A stretch of 64,000 nucleotides of DNA from WRHT01 sp031550525 (GTDB taxonomy: Bacteria > Desulfobacterota > Desulfovibrionia > Desulfovibrionales > Desulfovibrionaceae): NCBI GenBank assembly GCA_031550525.1, contig JAVBON010000014.1, positions 1 through 64,000 of the forward strand. Direction: 5' to 3'. The notes under the pieces are model-generated. The model was not told where the DNA came from. It did not search any database and saw nothing but the letters and a program-made list of their open reading frames with translations. The position numbers and the translations under genes were made by a program. Shown piece by piece: positions 37,122 to 45,098 of this stretch. Each line of letters starts with the position of its first letter. The first letter of the stretch is position 1.

Positions 37122-38258
37122 ATGCGAAAATTAAGAACCATTCAAGTTGTGAACGTGCGCTGGTTTAACGCCACCTCGTGGTACGGGCTTTTTCTGGCGC
37201 GTTTGCTCAAAGAGCAGGGGCACGAAACCATAGTGCTGGGGCTTAAAGACACTGCCAGCTTTAAGCAGGCCGAATCTTGGGGCCTTAACCCCGTGGCGCT
37301 TCCCCTTAATAGCGCAAACCCAGCCGACATTATTCATGTTTACCGCAGTGTAAACAAAATGTTGGACGAATTTAAGCCCGACATCATTAACTGCCACAGG
37401 GGCGAAGGCTTTGCCCTGTTCGGGCTTTTACGCAAACTGCGCGGCGGCTTTACCCTGGTGCGCACGCGCGGCGACCAGCGCCCACCGCGCAACAACACCA
37501 TAAACCGCATGCTCTATACCAAGCTTGCCGACGCCCTGATAGCAACAAACTCCGACATTGCCGACATATTTTTAGATACCTTTGGCGCAAACCCCAATAA
37601 GGTCTTCAGTGTTATAGGCGGCGTGGATACCGATGTTTATTACCCCGACCAACCTGCCGGCATGGGTGTGCGCGAAAAGCTGGGTTACGTGCCTGACGAT
37701 TTTGTAATAGGGCTATTGGGCCGCCTTGATCCGGTCAAGGGGCACGAAATTTTGATTGCGGCCATGGGCAAATTGAAAAAGAAACACCCGAAAAACTTCA
37801 ACATGAAGCTCATGTGCATCGGCTCCCCAGCCAACTTGAGTAATGCCGATATTGAGCACATGTCCCGCCAAGCCGATCTGAGCGCGGATACCATTATAAC
37901 CGGCCGTGTGGACAATGTGCGCGCTTATATAAACGCTCTGGACCTTGGCGTGCTGGCTTCGGTTTCATCCGAGGCCATTGCCAGAGCCGCCCTTGAGATA
38001 ATAGCCTGCGGCAAACCGCTGCTCAGCAGCGATATAGGCGTAATGCCCGACATAATGCCCCCGGATTTGCTTACCCCATTGGCTAATGTGGACGCTCTGG
38101 CGGAAGCCATTGAGAAATGCTGGAAAAGTAAAGCAGAGCTGGAGACCTTACGCCTGGCCAGTGTGGCGGCTCTTAACGGCCTGCGGGCGTGTGATTTTTT
38201 GGATAACACGCTCAAAGCCTACTTAAAAGCCATGGATCTGGCGTGTGATAAAGCGTGA
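37122..38258 (+). CDS. Glycosyltransferase family 4 (GT-B fold)
   Basis: 378-aa retaining glycosyltransferase. The N-terminal half carries NVRWFNATSWYGLFLARLL, the typical donor-side motifs are GLLGRLDPVKGHEILIAAM and the EAIARAALEIIACGKPLL segment that corresponds to the EX7E motif. No membrane segment. It stands directly before the ompH-lpx operon, so a role in lipopolysaccharide core assembly is plausible but not shown. Confidence 0.88.
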   Translation: MRKLRTIQVVNVRWFNATSWYGLFLARLLKEQGHETIVLGLKDTASFKQAESWGLNPVALPLNSANPADIIHVYRSVNKMLDEFKPDIINCHRGEGFALFGLLRKLRGGFTLVRTRGDQRPPRNNTINRMLYTKLADALIATNSDIADIFLDTFGANPNKVFSVIGGVDTDVYYPDQPAGMGVREKLGYVPDDFVIGLLGRLDPVKGHEILIAAMGKLKKKHPKNFNMKLMCIGSPANLSNADIEHMSRQADLSADTIITGRVDNVRAYINALDLGVLASVSSEAIARAALEIIACGKPLLSSDIGVMPDIMPPDLLTPLANVDALAEAIEKCWKSKAELETLRLASVAALNGLRACDFLDNTLKAYLKAMDLACDKA

Positions 38259-38268
38259 TCTTTTGGTC

Positions 38269-38295
38269 TTGACGCTCAAAATGTATCAGTATAGT
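38269..38295 (+). promoter_or_regulatory. Candidate promoter of the ompH-lpx operon
   Basis: TTGACG (38269-38274), 15-nt spacer, TATAGT (38290-38295), about 60 nt before ompH. The boxes are good but the spacer is short. Confidence 0.35.
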
Positions 38296-38355
38296 TTACC
38301 AAAGCTTGAAGGAAGCAAGATTTGCGGGTTCGCCCGTTTAAGGAGTTTATAATAC

Positions 38356-38904
38356 ATGCGCAAGTTATTGGTTGTTTGCACCTTTGCCATTTGTATGTTC
38401 GCGTCTGCGGCGCATGCCGCCGAGTTGAAAATAGGCGTTTTCAACATGGATAAAGTAGGCCGCGAATGTGTTGCCTTTAAAGAACTTACGGAAAAAGTAA
38501 GCAAAAGTTTTGAAGCTGAAAACAAGGCTCTGGAAAAACAGAGCGCGGATCTGGAAAAGGAATTCAATAACTTTAAATTGCAGCAGCAGGCTTTGACCCC
38601 TGAAGCGCGTGAAGACAGGCAAGTTGAGCTTTCGCGCAAGAAAAGGGATTTGGACGACAAGGCCAACAACTTTATGCGTAAAGTCGGCGCTGCTGAAAAA
38701 CGCATGAGCGACGATATTACCAAGGTTGTGATATACGCCGTGCAGGAAGTAAGCAAACGGGACAAGTACACGCTTATTCTCGAGCAGCAACAGGCTGGGG
38801 CCATTGTTGTGGGCAGCGCCATAGACATAAACAAAACTGTGGTTGAAGAAGCCAACAAGGTTTGGAAGCAAAAACCAAAAGAAATTTTCCCTGACGGCAA
38901 ATAG
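38356..38904 (+). CDS. skp: OmpH/Skp family periplasmic chaperone
   Basis: 182 aa with a signal peptide cut after AHA (residue about 21). The mature part starts with the family motif LKIGVFNMDKV and continues as a long charged coiled-coil (about 45-125), ending YTLILEQQQAGAIVVG. Skp-type chaperones escort outer-membrane proteins to the BAM complex. It opens the lipid A gene set; bamA, which commonly precedes it, is absent here. AAGGAG lies 13 nt before the ATG. Confidence 0.92.
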   Translation: MRKLLVVCTFAICMFASAAHAAELKIGVFNMDKVGRECVAFKELTEKVSKSFEAENKALEKQSADLEKEFNNFKLQQQALTPEAREDRQVELSRKKRDLDDKANNFMRKVGAAEKRMSDDITKVVIYAVQEVSKRDKYTLILEQQQAGAIVVGSAIDINKTVVEEANKVWKQKPKEIFPDGK

Positions 38905-38933
38905 CCAAATACACTAGCAAATTACCGTACATC

Positions 38934-38963
38934 AACAAGGCTGCCCTTACCGGCAGCCTTGTT
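38934..38963 (+). terminator. Terminator after ompH/skp
   Basis: 12-bp stem (38934-38945 with 38952-38963), loop CTTACC, followed by GTATTTT. It separates skp from lpxD, so lpxD probably has its own promoter in 38970-39110 or depends on read-through. Confidence 0.8.
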
Positions 38964-39111
38964 GTATTTTCAGGCATATCATAGTTGCGGGCTGCCCCAT
39001 TTTTAATTCCTTTAATTATAGCATGTTAATACAGCAGGTAACATTTTTTGGTGTTGCGCTATGCAGCTTTCTTTTATATCTTGTAGCGCGATACTGTAAG
39101 GGAGAACATGC

Positions 39112-40152
39112 ATGCCAGAATACAAACTTTCTTTTATTGCCGATCAGCTTGGCCTTACGCTTAAGGGCAAGGATGCGGACATAACCGGCCTTAACACGCT
39201 GGAAAACGCCGGAGAACACGAGCTCAGCTTTTTTTCCAACCCCAAGTACATGCATTTTTTGGAAACCACCAAAGCCGCTGCTGTTATTGTAAGCCCTGAA
39301 CACGCCGATAAAGTAAAATGCGCCTTGATAAGCAATATGCCTTACCGCGACTTCGGACGCGCCTTGGCCATGTTCGCGCGCAAAGAAGGCGATTTTGCGG
39401 GCATAAGCCAGCAAGCCGCCGTACACCCTGAAGCACGCCTTGGCAGCGGGGTGACGGTTTATCCATTTGCCTACATTGGGGCCAGAGCGGTAATTGGCGA
39501 TAACTGTTCCATTTTTCCGGGTGTGTACATAGGCGAAGATTGCCGCATAGGCAACGGCTGTGTAATTTACCCCAACGCGGTACTTATGTCCGCTGTGGAA
39601 ATTGGCAACAATTGCGTCATTCACGCCGGTGTGGTGCTTGGGGCCGAAGGTTTCGGCTTTACCCGCGTGAATGAAAGTATACAAAAGATACCACAGGCCG
39701 GTTTTGTACGCTTGGGCGACAGAGTGGAAATAGGCGCCAACAGCGCGGTGGATAGAGGCGCTCTTGGCCCTACCTCCGTGGGTGACGACACAAAACTGGA
39801 TAATCTGGTGCAAATAGGCCACAACGTTGTTATAGGCGCGCAAAACCTTATTGTGGCGCAGGTTGGCATAGCCGGCAGCACGCGGGTGGGCAATTTTACC
39901 ACCATTGCCGGGCAGGTTGGCATTTCAGGGCATCTCAAAATCGGCAGCAACGTAATGCTGGGGCCGCAGGCCGGTTTAACCTCCGACGTGCCGGATAACT
40001 TTAACGGCGGCGGGCACCCGCTTCTGGAAAAAATGACCTACATGCGCTGCATGACGCTTGCGCCAAAGTTGCCCGCCCTACATAAAACAGTAAAAAAATT
40101 GGAAAAAGAAATAGAAGAACTGAAAAATTCGCTTGCGGCCTCCAAGGAGTAA
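39112..40152 (+). CDS. lpxD: UDP-3-O-(3-hydroxyacyl)glucosamine N-acyltransferase
   Basis: Third step of lipid A synthesis, 346 aa. N-terminal uridine-binding domain (about 1-100) with LSFFSNPKYM, then a left-handed beta-helix (VYPFAYIGARAVIGDNC, IGNNCVIHAGVVLGAEGFGF) and a C-terminal helical tail. The GAEGFGF segment with the histidine further on (VQIGHNVVIG) marks the active site. GGGAG precedes the ATG; a nearby ATG at 39108 is in another frame. Confidence 0.95.
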   Translation: MPEYKLSFIADQLGLTLKGKDADITGLNTLENAGEHELSFFSNPKYMHFLETTKAAAVIVSPEHADKVKCALISNMPYRDFGRALAMFARKEGDFAGISQQAAVHPEARLGSGVTVYPFAYIGARAVIGDNCSIFPGVYIGEDCRIGNGCVIYPNAVLMSAVEIGNNCVIHAGVVLGAEGFGFTRVNESIQKIPQAGFVRLGDRVEIGANSAVDRGALGPTSVGDDTKLDNLVQIGHNVVIGAQNLIVAQVGIAGSTRVGNFTTIAGQVGISGHLKIGSNVMLGPQAGLTSDVPDNFNGGGHPLLEKMTYMRCMTLAPKLPALHKTVKKLEKEIEELKNSLAASKE

Positions 40153-40155
40153 CCA

Positions 40156-40626
40156 ATGAGTTCAGCCAATAATACTTGTGTGTTTGATATCAAACAGATC
40201 ATGCAACACCTGCCCCACCGCTATCCTTTTTTGCTGGTGGACAGAGTGACGGAACTGGAGCCGGGCAAGGCCATTAAGGCTTATAAAAACATCAGCATTA
40301 ACGAGCAGTTCTTTCAGGGGCATTTCCCAGGCCTGCCAGTTATGCCTGGCGTGCTTATTATGGAAGCTCTGGCCCAAGCAGGCGGCATTATGGTAGTGTC
40401 TGGGGCCACCCCTGAGGAACGCGCCGGGAAAATTTTTCTTTTTACCAGTATGGAAAAAGTGCGTTTCCGTAAACCGGTCTGCCCTGGCGACAGGTTGGAT
40501 TTACACTGTTCGTTGCTGCGCAATAAACTGCGTTTGTGGAAAATGGAAGCCCACGCTTATGTAGATGGCGTATTGGCGGCCGAAGGAGAACTGACGGCGG
40601 CAATAAGCGAAGCGGGAGAATTATAA
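40156..40626 (+). CDS. fabZ: 3-hydroxyacyl-ACP dehydratase FabZ
   Basis: Fatty-acid elongation dehydratase of 156 aa with the hot-dog fold. Catalytic histidine in GHFPGLPVMPGVL and glutamate in MEALAQ are intact; N-terminal IMQHLPHRYPFLLVDRV is typical. It follows lpxD by 3 nt and its stop overlaps the lpxA start by one base. Confidence 0.96.
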   Translation: MSSANNTCVFDIKQIMQHLPHRYPFLLVDRVTELEPGKAIKAYKNISINEQFFQGHFPGLPVMPGVLIMEALAQAGGIMVVSGATPEERAGKIFLFTSMEKVRFRKPVCPGDRLDLHCSLLRNKLRLWKMEAHAYVDGVLAAEGELTAAISEAGEL

Positions 40627-41426
40627 TGGCGGCAACTATTCACCCAAGCGCATTCATATCTGAAGGGGCTAAACTGGGCGACGGCGTTGTAGTTGGCCCA
40701 TGCGCCTTCATTGATAAAGATGTGGAAATAGGCGACGGCACCCGCATAGATGCCTTTGCCTCGGTAAAGCAATATACCCGCATGGGCAAAAACAACCATG
40801 TGTTCTCTTACGCCATGGTGGGCGAAGTGCCGCAGGATCTCAAGTTTCACGGCGAAGAATCGTGGATGGAAATTGGCGACAATAACATGATACGCGAGTT
40901 TTCCACCCTGCATCGCGGTACGGAAACAGGAGCCGGCGCCACGCGCATCGGCAACAACTGTCTGTTCATGGCTTATACGCATGTGGCGCACGACTGCATT
41001 TTGGGCAACAGCATTGTCATGTCCAACAACGCGACCCTGGCCGGACATGTGGAGGTGGGCGACCATGCCATAATAGGCGGCCTTTCGGCGGTGCATCAGT
41101 TCAGCCGCATAGGTAAACACGCTTTTGTCGGCGGCATGACAGGCATAGCCCAAGATCTGCCCCCATATATGATGGCCGTGGGCGAACGGGCCGGCATACA
41201 CGGCCCCAACCTGGTAGGGTTACGCCGCATGGGCCTGAGCAGAGATGAAATAGGGGCGGTGCGCGCCATATTCAAGCTGCTCTGGCTTTCCGGCACCCCA
41301 CGTAAGGAAGCGTTGGAAAAAGCCGCTGTGGAATATGCCGCGTTTTCACAAGCCATTGAAATTGTCGAATTTGTAAAAGCAAGTACCCGCGGCGTGCTTT
41401 CGGCGGATCGTAACGCCTCGAGTTAA
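40626..41426 (+). CDS. lpxA: Acyl-ACP--UDP-N-acetylglucosamine O-acyltransferase
   Basis: First step of lipid A synthesis, 266 aa, close to the usual 262. Starts MAATIHPSAFISEGAKLGDG with hexapeptide repeats; the catalytic histidine is in MAYTHVAHDC, and the C-terminal helical region carries GPNLVGLRRMG. The start at 40626 (TAATG overlap with fabZ, GGGAG upstream) is preferred over an upstream in-frame codon inside fabZ. Confidence 0.96.
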   Translation: MAATIHPSAFISEGAKLGDGVVVGPCAFIDKDVEIGDGTRIDAFASVKQYTRMGKNNHVFSYAMVGEVPQDLKFHGEESWMEIGDNNMIREFSTLHRGTETGAGATRIGNNCLFMAYTHVAHDCILGNSIVMSNNATLAGHVEVGDHAIIGGLSAVHQFSRIGKHAFVGGMTGIAQDLPPYMMAVGERAGIHGPNLVGLRRMGLSRDEIGAVRAIFKLLWLSGTPRKEALEKAAVEYAAFSQAIEIVEFVKASTRGVLSADRNASS

Positions 41427-41433
41427 GAATAAT

Positions 41434-42261
41434 ATGGATATAAAAAATACCAATATAGGCATTATTGCCGGCGCGGGCCAGTTTCCCGCCCTGGTGGCGC
41501 GCACGGCCAAAGCGGCGGGCGCCAAGGTGTTCATTTGCGGTTTTACCGGCCATACCGAAGAACAACTGGCTCAGGAAGCGGATGACTTTACCATCATAAA
41601 CATTGGCCAGTTGGGCAAACTGCTAAAGTTTTTTCACGGGCACAAGGTCAAGCAGCTTTGCCTTGCCGGGGCCATAAAAAAGCCCAACATACTGGATATA
41701 AAGCCGGATTTGCGCGCAACCAAACTGTTTTTCAAGCTAACCAAAAACAAACAGGGCGACGATGCTCTGTTGCGCACCATCGCTGCAGAGTTGCAGTCTG
41801 AAGGGTTCGAGGTTGTGCAGGCCGCAAACCTTGTGCCGGGCCTGCACGCCCCTGCCGGTGTGCTTACAAAGACCGCGCCCTCCCAAGAGCATTGGGAATC
41901 AATACGCTACGGCTGGCCCATAGGTAAAAGCCTGGGCGCGTATGATATAGGCCAGTGCCTTGTGGTATACAAAAAAATGGTGGTGGCGGTTGAGGCCATG
42001 GAGGGCACCGACGCGACCTTGGAAAGAGGCGGAAGCCTCAGCAAGGACTGTATAGCCATTAAAATGTCCAAACCTGGGCAAGACAGCCGTACCGACCTTC
42101 CGGCCATAGGCCTTAACACCGTAAATATACTGGCTGGGCACGGCTACCTTTGCCTGGCTTACGAAGCCGGAAAAACCCTGTTCTTTGATCGTGACGAAGC
42201 CGTAAAACTTGCGGACAAACACGGCATCGCCATAGTTGGCGTTGAAGAAAAAGATTTGTAA
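41434..42261 (+). CDS. lpxI: UDP-2,3-diacylglucosamine pyrophosphatase LpxI
   Basis: 275-aa enzyme that performs the fourth lipid A step in bacteria lacking LpxH. Family features: IGIIAGAGQFPALVARTAK at the N-terminus, LCLAGAIKKP, and the C-terminal AVEAMEGTDATLERGG with the catalytic aspartate region. It follows lpxA by 7 nt and ends the operon before the terminator at 42260. Confidence 0.95.
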   Translation: MDIKNTNIGIIAGAGQFPALVARTAKAAGAKVFICGFTGHTEEQLAQEADDFTIINIGQLGKLLKFFHGHKVKQLCLAGAIKKPNILDIKPDLRATKLFFKLTKNKQGDDALLRTIAAELQSEGFEVVQAANLVPGLHAPAGVLTKTAPSQEHWESIRYGWPIGKSLGAYDIGQCLVVYKKMVVAVEAMEGTDATLERGGSLSKDCIAIKMSKPGQDSRTDLPAIGLNTVNILAGHGYLCLAYEAGKTLFFDRDEAVKLADKHGIAIVGVEEKDL

Positions 42262-42292
42262 AAGAGAGCGCCCCACCTGGGCGCTCTCTTTT
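42260..42292. terminator. Terminator between lpxI and proA (convergent)
   Basis: 14-bp perfect stem (42260-42273 with 42279-42292), loop CACCT, with A/T ends on both sides, so it can serve both the lpx operon and the minus-strand proBA operon. It overlaps the lpxI stop codon. Confidence 0.85.
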
Positions 42293-42407
42293 ATGGGCAA
42301 AATCAATTTTTTATTCAACGTATGGGCAAGCCTGAATTCAATTAACCTGTCCTGGCCTATGGCGTCGTTATAAGTGGCAGAAGCGCCTGAGGCCTCATGC
42401 CGTTCAA

Positions 42408-43679
42408 TTACTTTCTCACTGTATAGTCGCCTATGCCAATCCATTTGTAGGTGGTCAGCCCTTCCAGCGCAATGGGGCCACGCGCGTGCAGTTTTTGCGT
42501 GCTTATGGCTACTTCCGCTCCCAGGCCAAACTGCGCTCCATCGGTAAATCTGGTGCTTGCGTTAACATACACGGCGGCAGAATCCACTCTGTCCACAAAA
42601 GCTCCGGCGTTTTCCATACTGCCGGTGAGTATGGAGTCCGAATGCCCGCTGCCATGCTCCGCAATATAATCTATAGCTTCATCCACACCGGAAGCTACAA
42701 CCACATTCAGGTCCAGGCTCAGCCATTCTTTGTCGAGAACCACATTGTTGTTCAGCAGACTCACCGGATACAGGCAAGGTTTAGGAAAGTACGGAAAAGC
42801 GCGTGGCCCGGCATGAAACGACACACCAAGCCTGCCCAGAGATTCCGTCATTAAAGGTATGAACTGCGCGGCTATGTCCTCATGCACAATCACGGTCTCC
42901 AGCGCGTTACATACGCTGGGGCGCTGCGTTTTCGCATTTGCCAGCACCTCAATGGCCAAATTCTGTCTGGCGGTGGCATCCACAAAAATATGGCACACGC
43001 CTATGCCGCCAGTGATAACGGGAATACGGGAATTCTCGGCGCAAAAACGCTGCAGCCCGCCACCGCCGCGCGGTATGAGCATATCTATATACTTATCAAG
43101 TTCCAGCAGGGGCTTCAGCAGGTTCCTGTCAGGGTCGGCCACGTCTTGGGCAGCTTCTTCCGGCAGCCCGTTGGCGCTCAGGCATTTTTTAAGCAAATCC
43201 ACCAGCACGCGGTTGCTGCGCACTGTCTCCTTACCGCCGCGCAAAACTACGGCATTCCCAGTTTTCAGGCACAATGTAGCTATATCAATAGTTACATTTG
43301 GTCTAGCCTCGTAAATGGCAGCAACCACGCCCAATGGCACACGCCTTCTGCTCAGGCGCAACCCGTTATCCAGGGTGCGCCCGTCCAGCACTTTGCCTAT
43401 GGGGTCGTCCAAAGCCGCCACATGGCGCACATCGGCGGCAATGCCCGCAACCCGCTCCGGCGATAAATACAGGCGATCCAGCATGGCCTCGTTCAAACCG
43501 GCGTTTCTGGCCTCTTGCATATCTTCGCCATTGGCCGCGCAAATGGCGGAAGTTTCCGCCTCCAGCAAGTCGGCTAAGTCCAGCAAAAATTTATTCTTCT
43601 GGCCCGTGGTCAGTACCGCCAGGCGGCGTGAGGCCTCTTTAGCCGCTTTGGCAAGAGCTTCAAGCTGATTCTGCATCAT
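42408..43679 (-). CDS. proA: Glutamate-5-semialdehyde dehydrogenase
   Basis: Second step of proline synthesis, 423 aa. NADPH-dependent reductase of the aldehyde dehydrogenase superfamily; catalytic Cys257 is in QRPSVCNALET, and YEARPNVTIDIA and GLGAEVAISTQKLHARGP are family motifs. The start at 43679 is used because GGAG is 6 nt upstream and proB ends one base before; longer in-frame versions run into proB. Confidence 0.95.
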   Translation of the reverse strand: MMQNQLEALAKAAKEASRRLAVLTTGQKNKFLLDLADLLEAETSAICAANGEDMQEARNAGLNEAMLDRLYLSPERVAGIAADVRHVAALDDPIGKVLDGRTLDNGLRLSRRRVPLGVVAAIYEARPNVTIDIATLCLKTGNAVVLRGGKETVRSNRVLVDLLKKCLSANGLPEEAAQDVADPDRNLLKPLLELDKYIDMLIPRGGGGLQRFCAENSRIPVITGGIGVCHIFVDATARQNLAIEVLANAKTQRPSVCNALETVIVHEDIAAQFIPLMTESLGRLGVSFHAGPRAFPYFPKPCLYPVSLLNNNVVLDKEWLSLDLNVVVASGVDEAIDYIAEHGSGHSDSILTGSMENAGAFVDRVDSAAVYVNASTRFTDGAQFGLGAEVAISTQKLHARGPIALEGLTTYKWIGIGDYTVRK

Positions 43680-43680
43680 G

Positions 43681-44787
43681 TCAAACTCCAAGCAGTATAA
43701 GGTCGTCCCGGTGCACAGCCACCGGACCATATTCATAACCCAAAATCGACTCAATTTCATTAGAATGCTTTCCGGCAACGGCAAAAAGCGCCTCGCTGTT
43801 GTACTGCACAACGCCATGGGCCAGATCGCGCCCCTCTGGACTGATAATGCGCACTACCGCGCCGCGTGAAAATAGACCCTTGACGCGTGTGATGCCCTTG
43901 GGCAATAGCGAGCCGCCTTTTTCCGCCAGGGCTTTAGCCGCGCCCGCGTCAACATGCAGCTCTCCGGCAGGCGGAGCGCCAAAAAGCCAGCGTTTGCGGT
44001 TTTCCAGCGGGCTGGAACTAGGGGCAAACGCAGTGCCACAGCGCTCTCCGCGCACTACGCGCGTTATCACGTCAGGGTCCGCGCCAGAGGCTATAATAAC
44101 CTTTATACCCGCGCGTGTTGCGACCTCCGCGGCCTGAATTTTTGTACTCATGCCTCCGGTGCCAAGTCCAGAGACACTCCCGCCAGCCAGTTGGCGCACC
44201 TTGTCGTCAATATGCGCCACCTCGCAAATAAGCTCAGCCTGCGGGTTGCTGCGCGGGTCGCAGGTATACAGGCCTTGCTGATCGGTGAGCAAAAACAGTT
44301 GGTCGGCCCCGGCCAGCACTGCCGCAAGGGCCGAAAGGTTGTCGTTGTCGCCAACCTTTATCTCGCTGGTGGCTACGGCGTCATTTTCGTTTATTACGGG
44401 TATAACGCCATATTCCAGCAAAGCGCGCAGCATGTCGCGCGCGTTTAAAAAACGCTCTTTATCTTCAAGGTCGGCGCGCGTAAGCAGCATTTGCCCGACG
44501 TACAGGCTGTATATGGCAAAAAGCTGCTCCCAAATCTGAATAAGCCTGCTCTGCCCCACCGCCGCCAGCATCTGTTTGTTGGAAACAGTGCCCGGCAGAT
44601 CGGGGTAGTTCAAATGCTCGCGCCCTGCCGCTATGGCCCCGGATGTAACGAGTACCACCTTATGCCCGGCCTGCCGCAGCAAGTGGCATTGGCGCACAAT
44701 TTCCACCATATGCGCGCGGTTAAGGGCCTTGCTGCCTCTGGTAAGCACGCTGGTGCCCAACTTGATGACGATAGTTTGCGTTTTCAT
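43681..44787 (-). CDS. proB: Glutamate 5-kinase
   Basis: First step of proline synthesis, 368 aa. Amino-acid kinase domain (IVIKLGTSVLTRG, VTSGAIAAGREHL, NENDAVATSEI, GTGGMSTKIQAA) followed by a C-terminal PUA domain (about 275-355). The start at 44787 (MKTQTIVIKLG) is set by family alignment; the ribosome site (AGGTG) is weak. It forms an operon with proA. Confidence 0.95.
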   Translation of the reverse strand: MKTQTIVIKLGTSVLTRGSKALNRAHMVEIVRQCHLLRQAGHKVVLVTSGAIAAGREHLNYPDLPGTVSNKQMLAAVGQSRLIQIWEQLFAIYSLYVGQMLLTRADLEDKERFLNARDMLRALLEYGVIPVINENDAVATSEIKVGDNDNLSALAAVLAGADQLFLLTDQQGLYTCDPRSNPQAELICEVAHIDDKVRQLAGGSVSGLGTGGMSTKIQAAEVATRAGIKVIIASGADPDVITRVVRGERCGTAFAPSSSPLENRKRWLFGAPPAGELHVDAGAAKALAEKGGSLLPKGITRVKGLFSRGAVVRIISPEGRDLAHGVVQYNSEALFAVAGKHSNEIESILGYEYGPVAVHRDDLILLGV

Positions 44788-45098
44788 TACACACCTGTGT
44801 TGAAGTGAATAAAGGCATAAGGGATGAAGCCACATTATCGTATGCGGAGCGCTGCCCCACACCCCGCAACCCCCGCAAGGGACGTGTAGAGAGCATAGCC
44901 CATAGTAGTGTTTTTCTTTCGCCTATCAATGCTAAGTTGTTTCACTTTGGCGAAACGAGGCACACCTTGCCCAATAAGTTATATAATTATTTACAAGCCA
45001 TACCATTGCGGGCTTGGTATTATCATAATGAAAAACAACGTATAACTATGCCTTAGTACACTGCGCTTTTTTGCAGTTACCAAAATTGACAGCTTCTT
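44788..45098. repeat. Intergenic region with a dispersed GC-rich repeat
   Basis: About 310 nt between proB and the YhaN-like gene, both on the minus strand. Bases 44811-44895 (read on the minus strand) end in TGGCTTCATCCCTTATGCC, closely matching 56375-56394 and partly 62207-62221, and contain CCTTGCGGG-type blocks similar to 56340. The rest is AT-rich and should hold the proB promoter. Confidence 0.5.
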
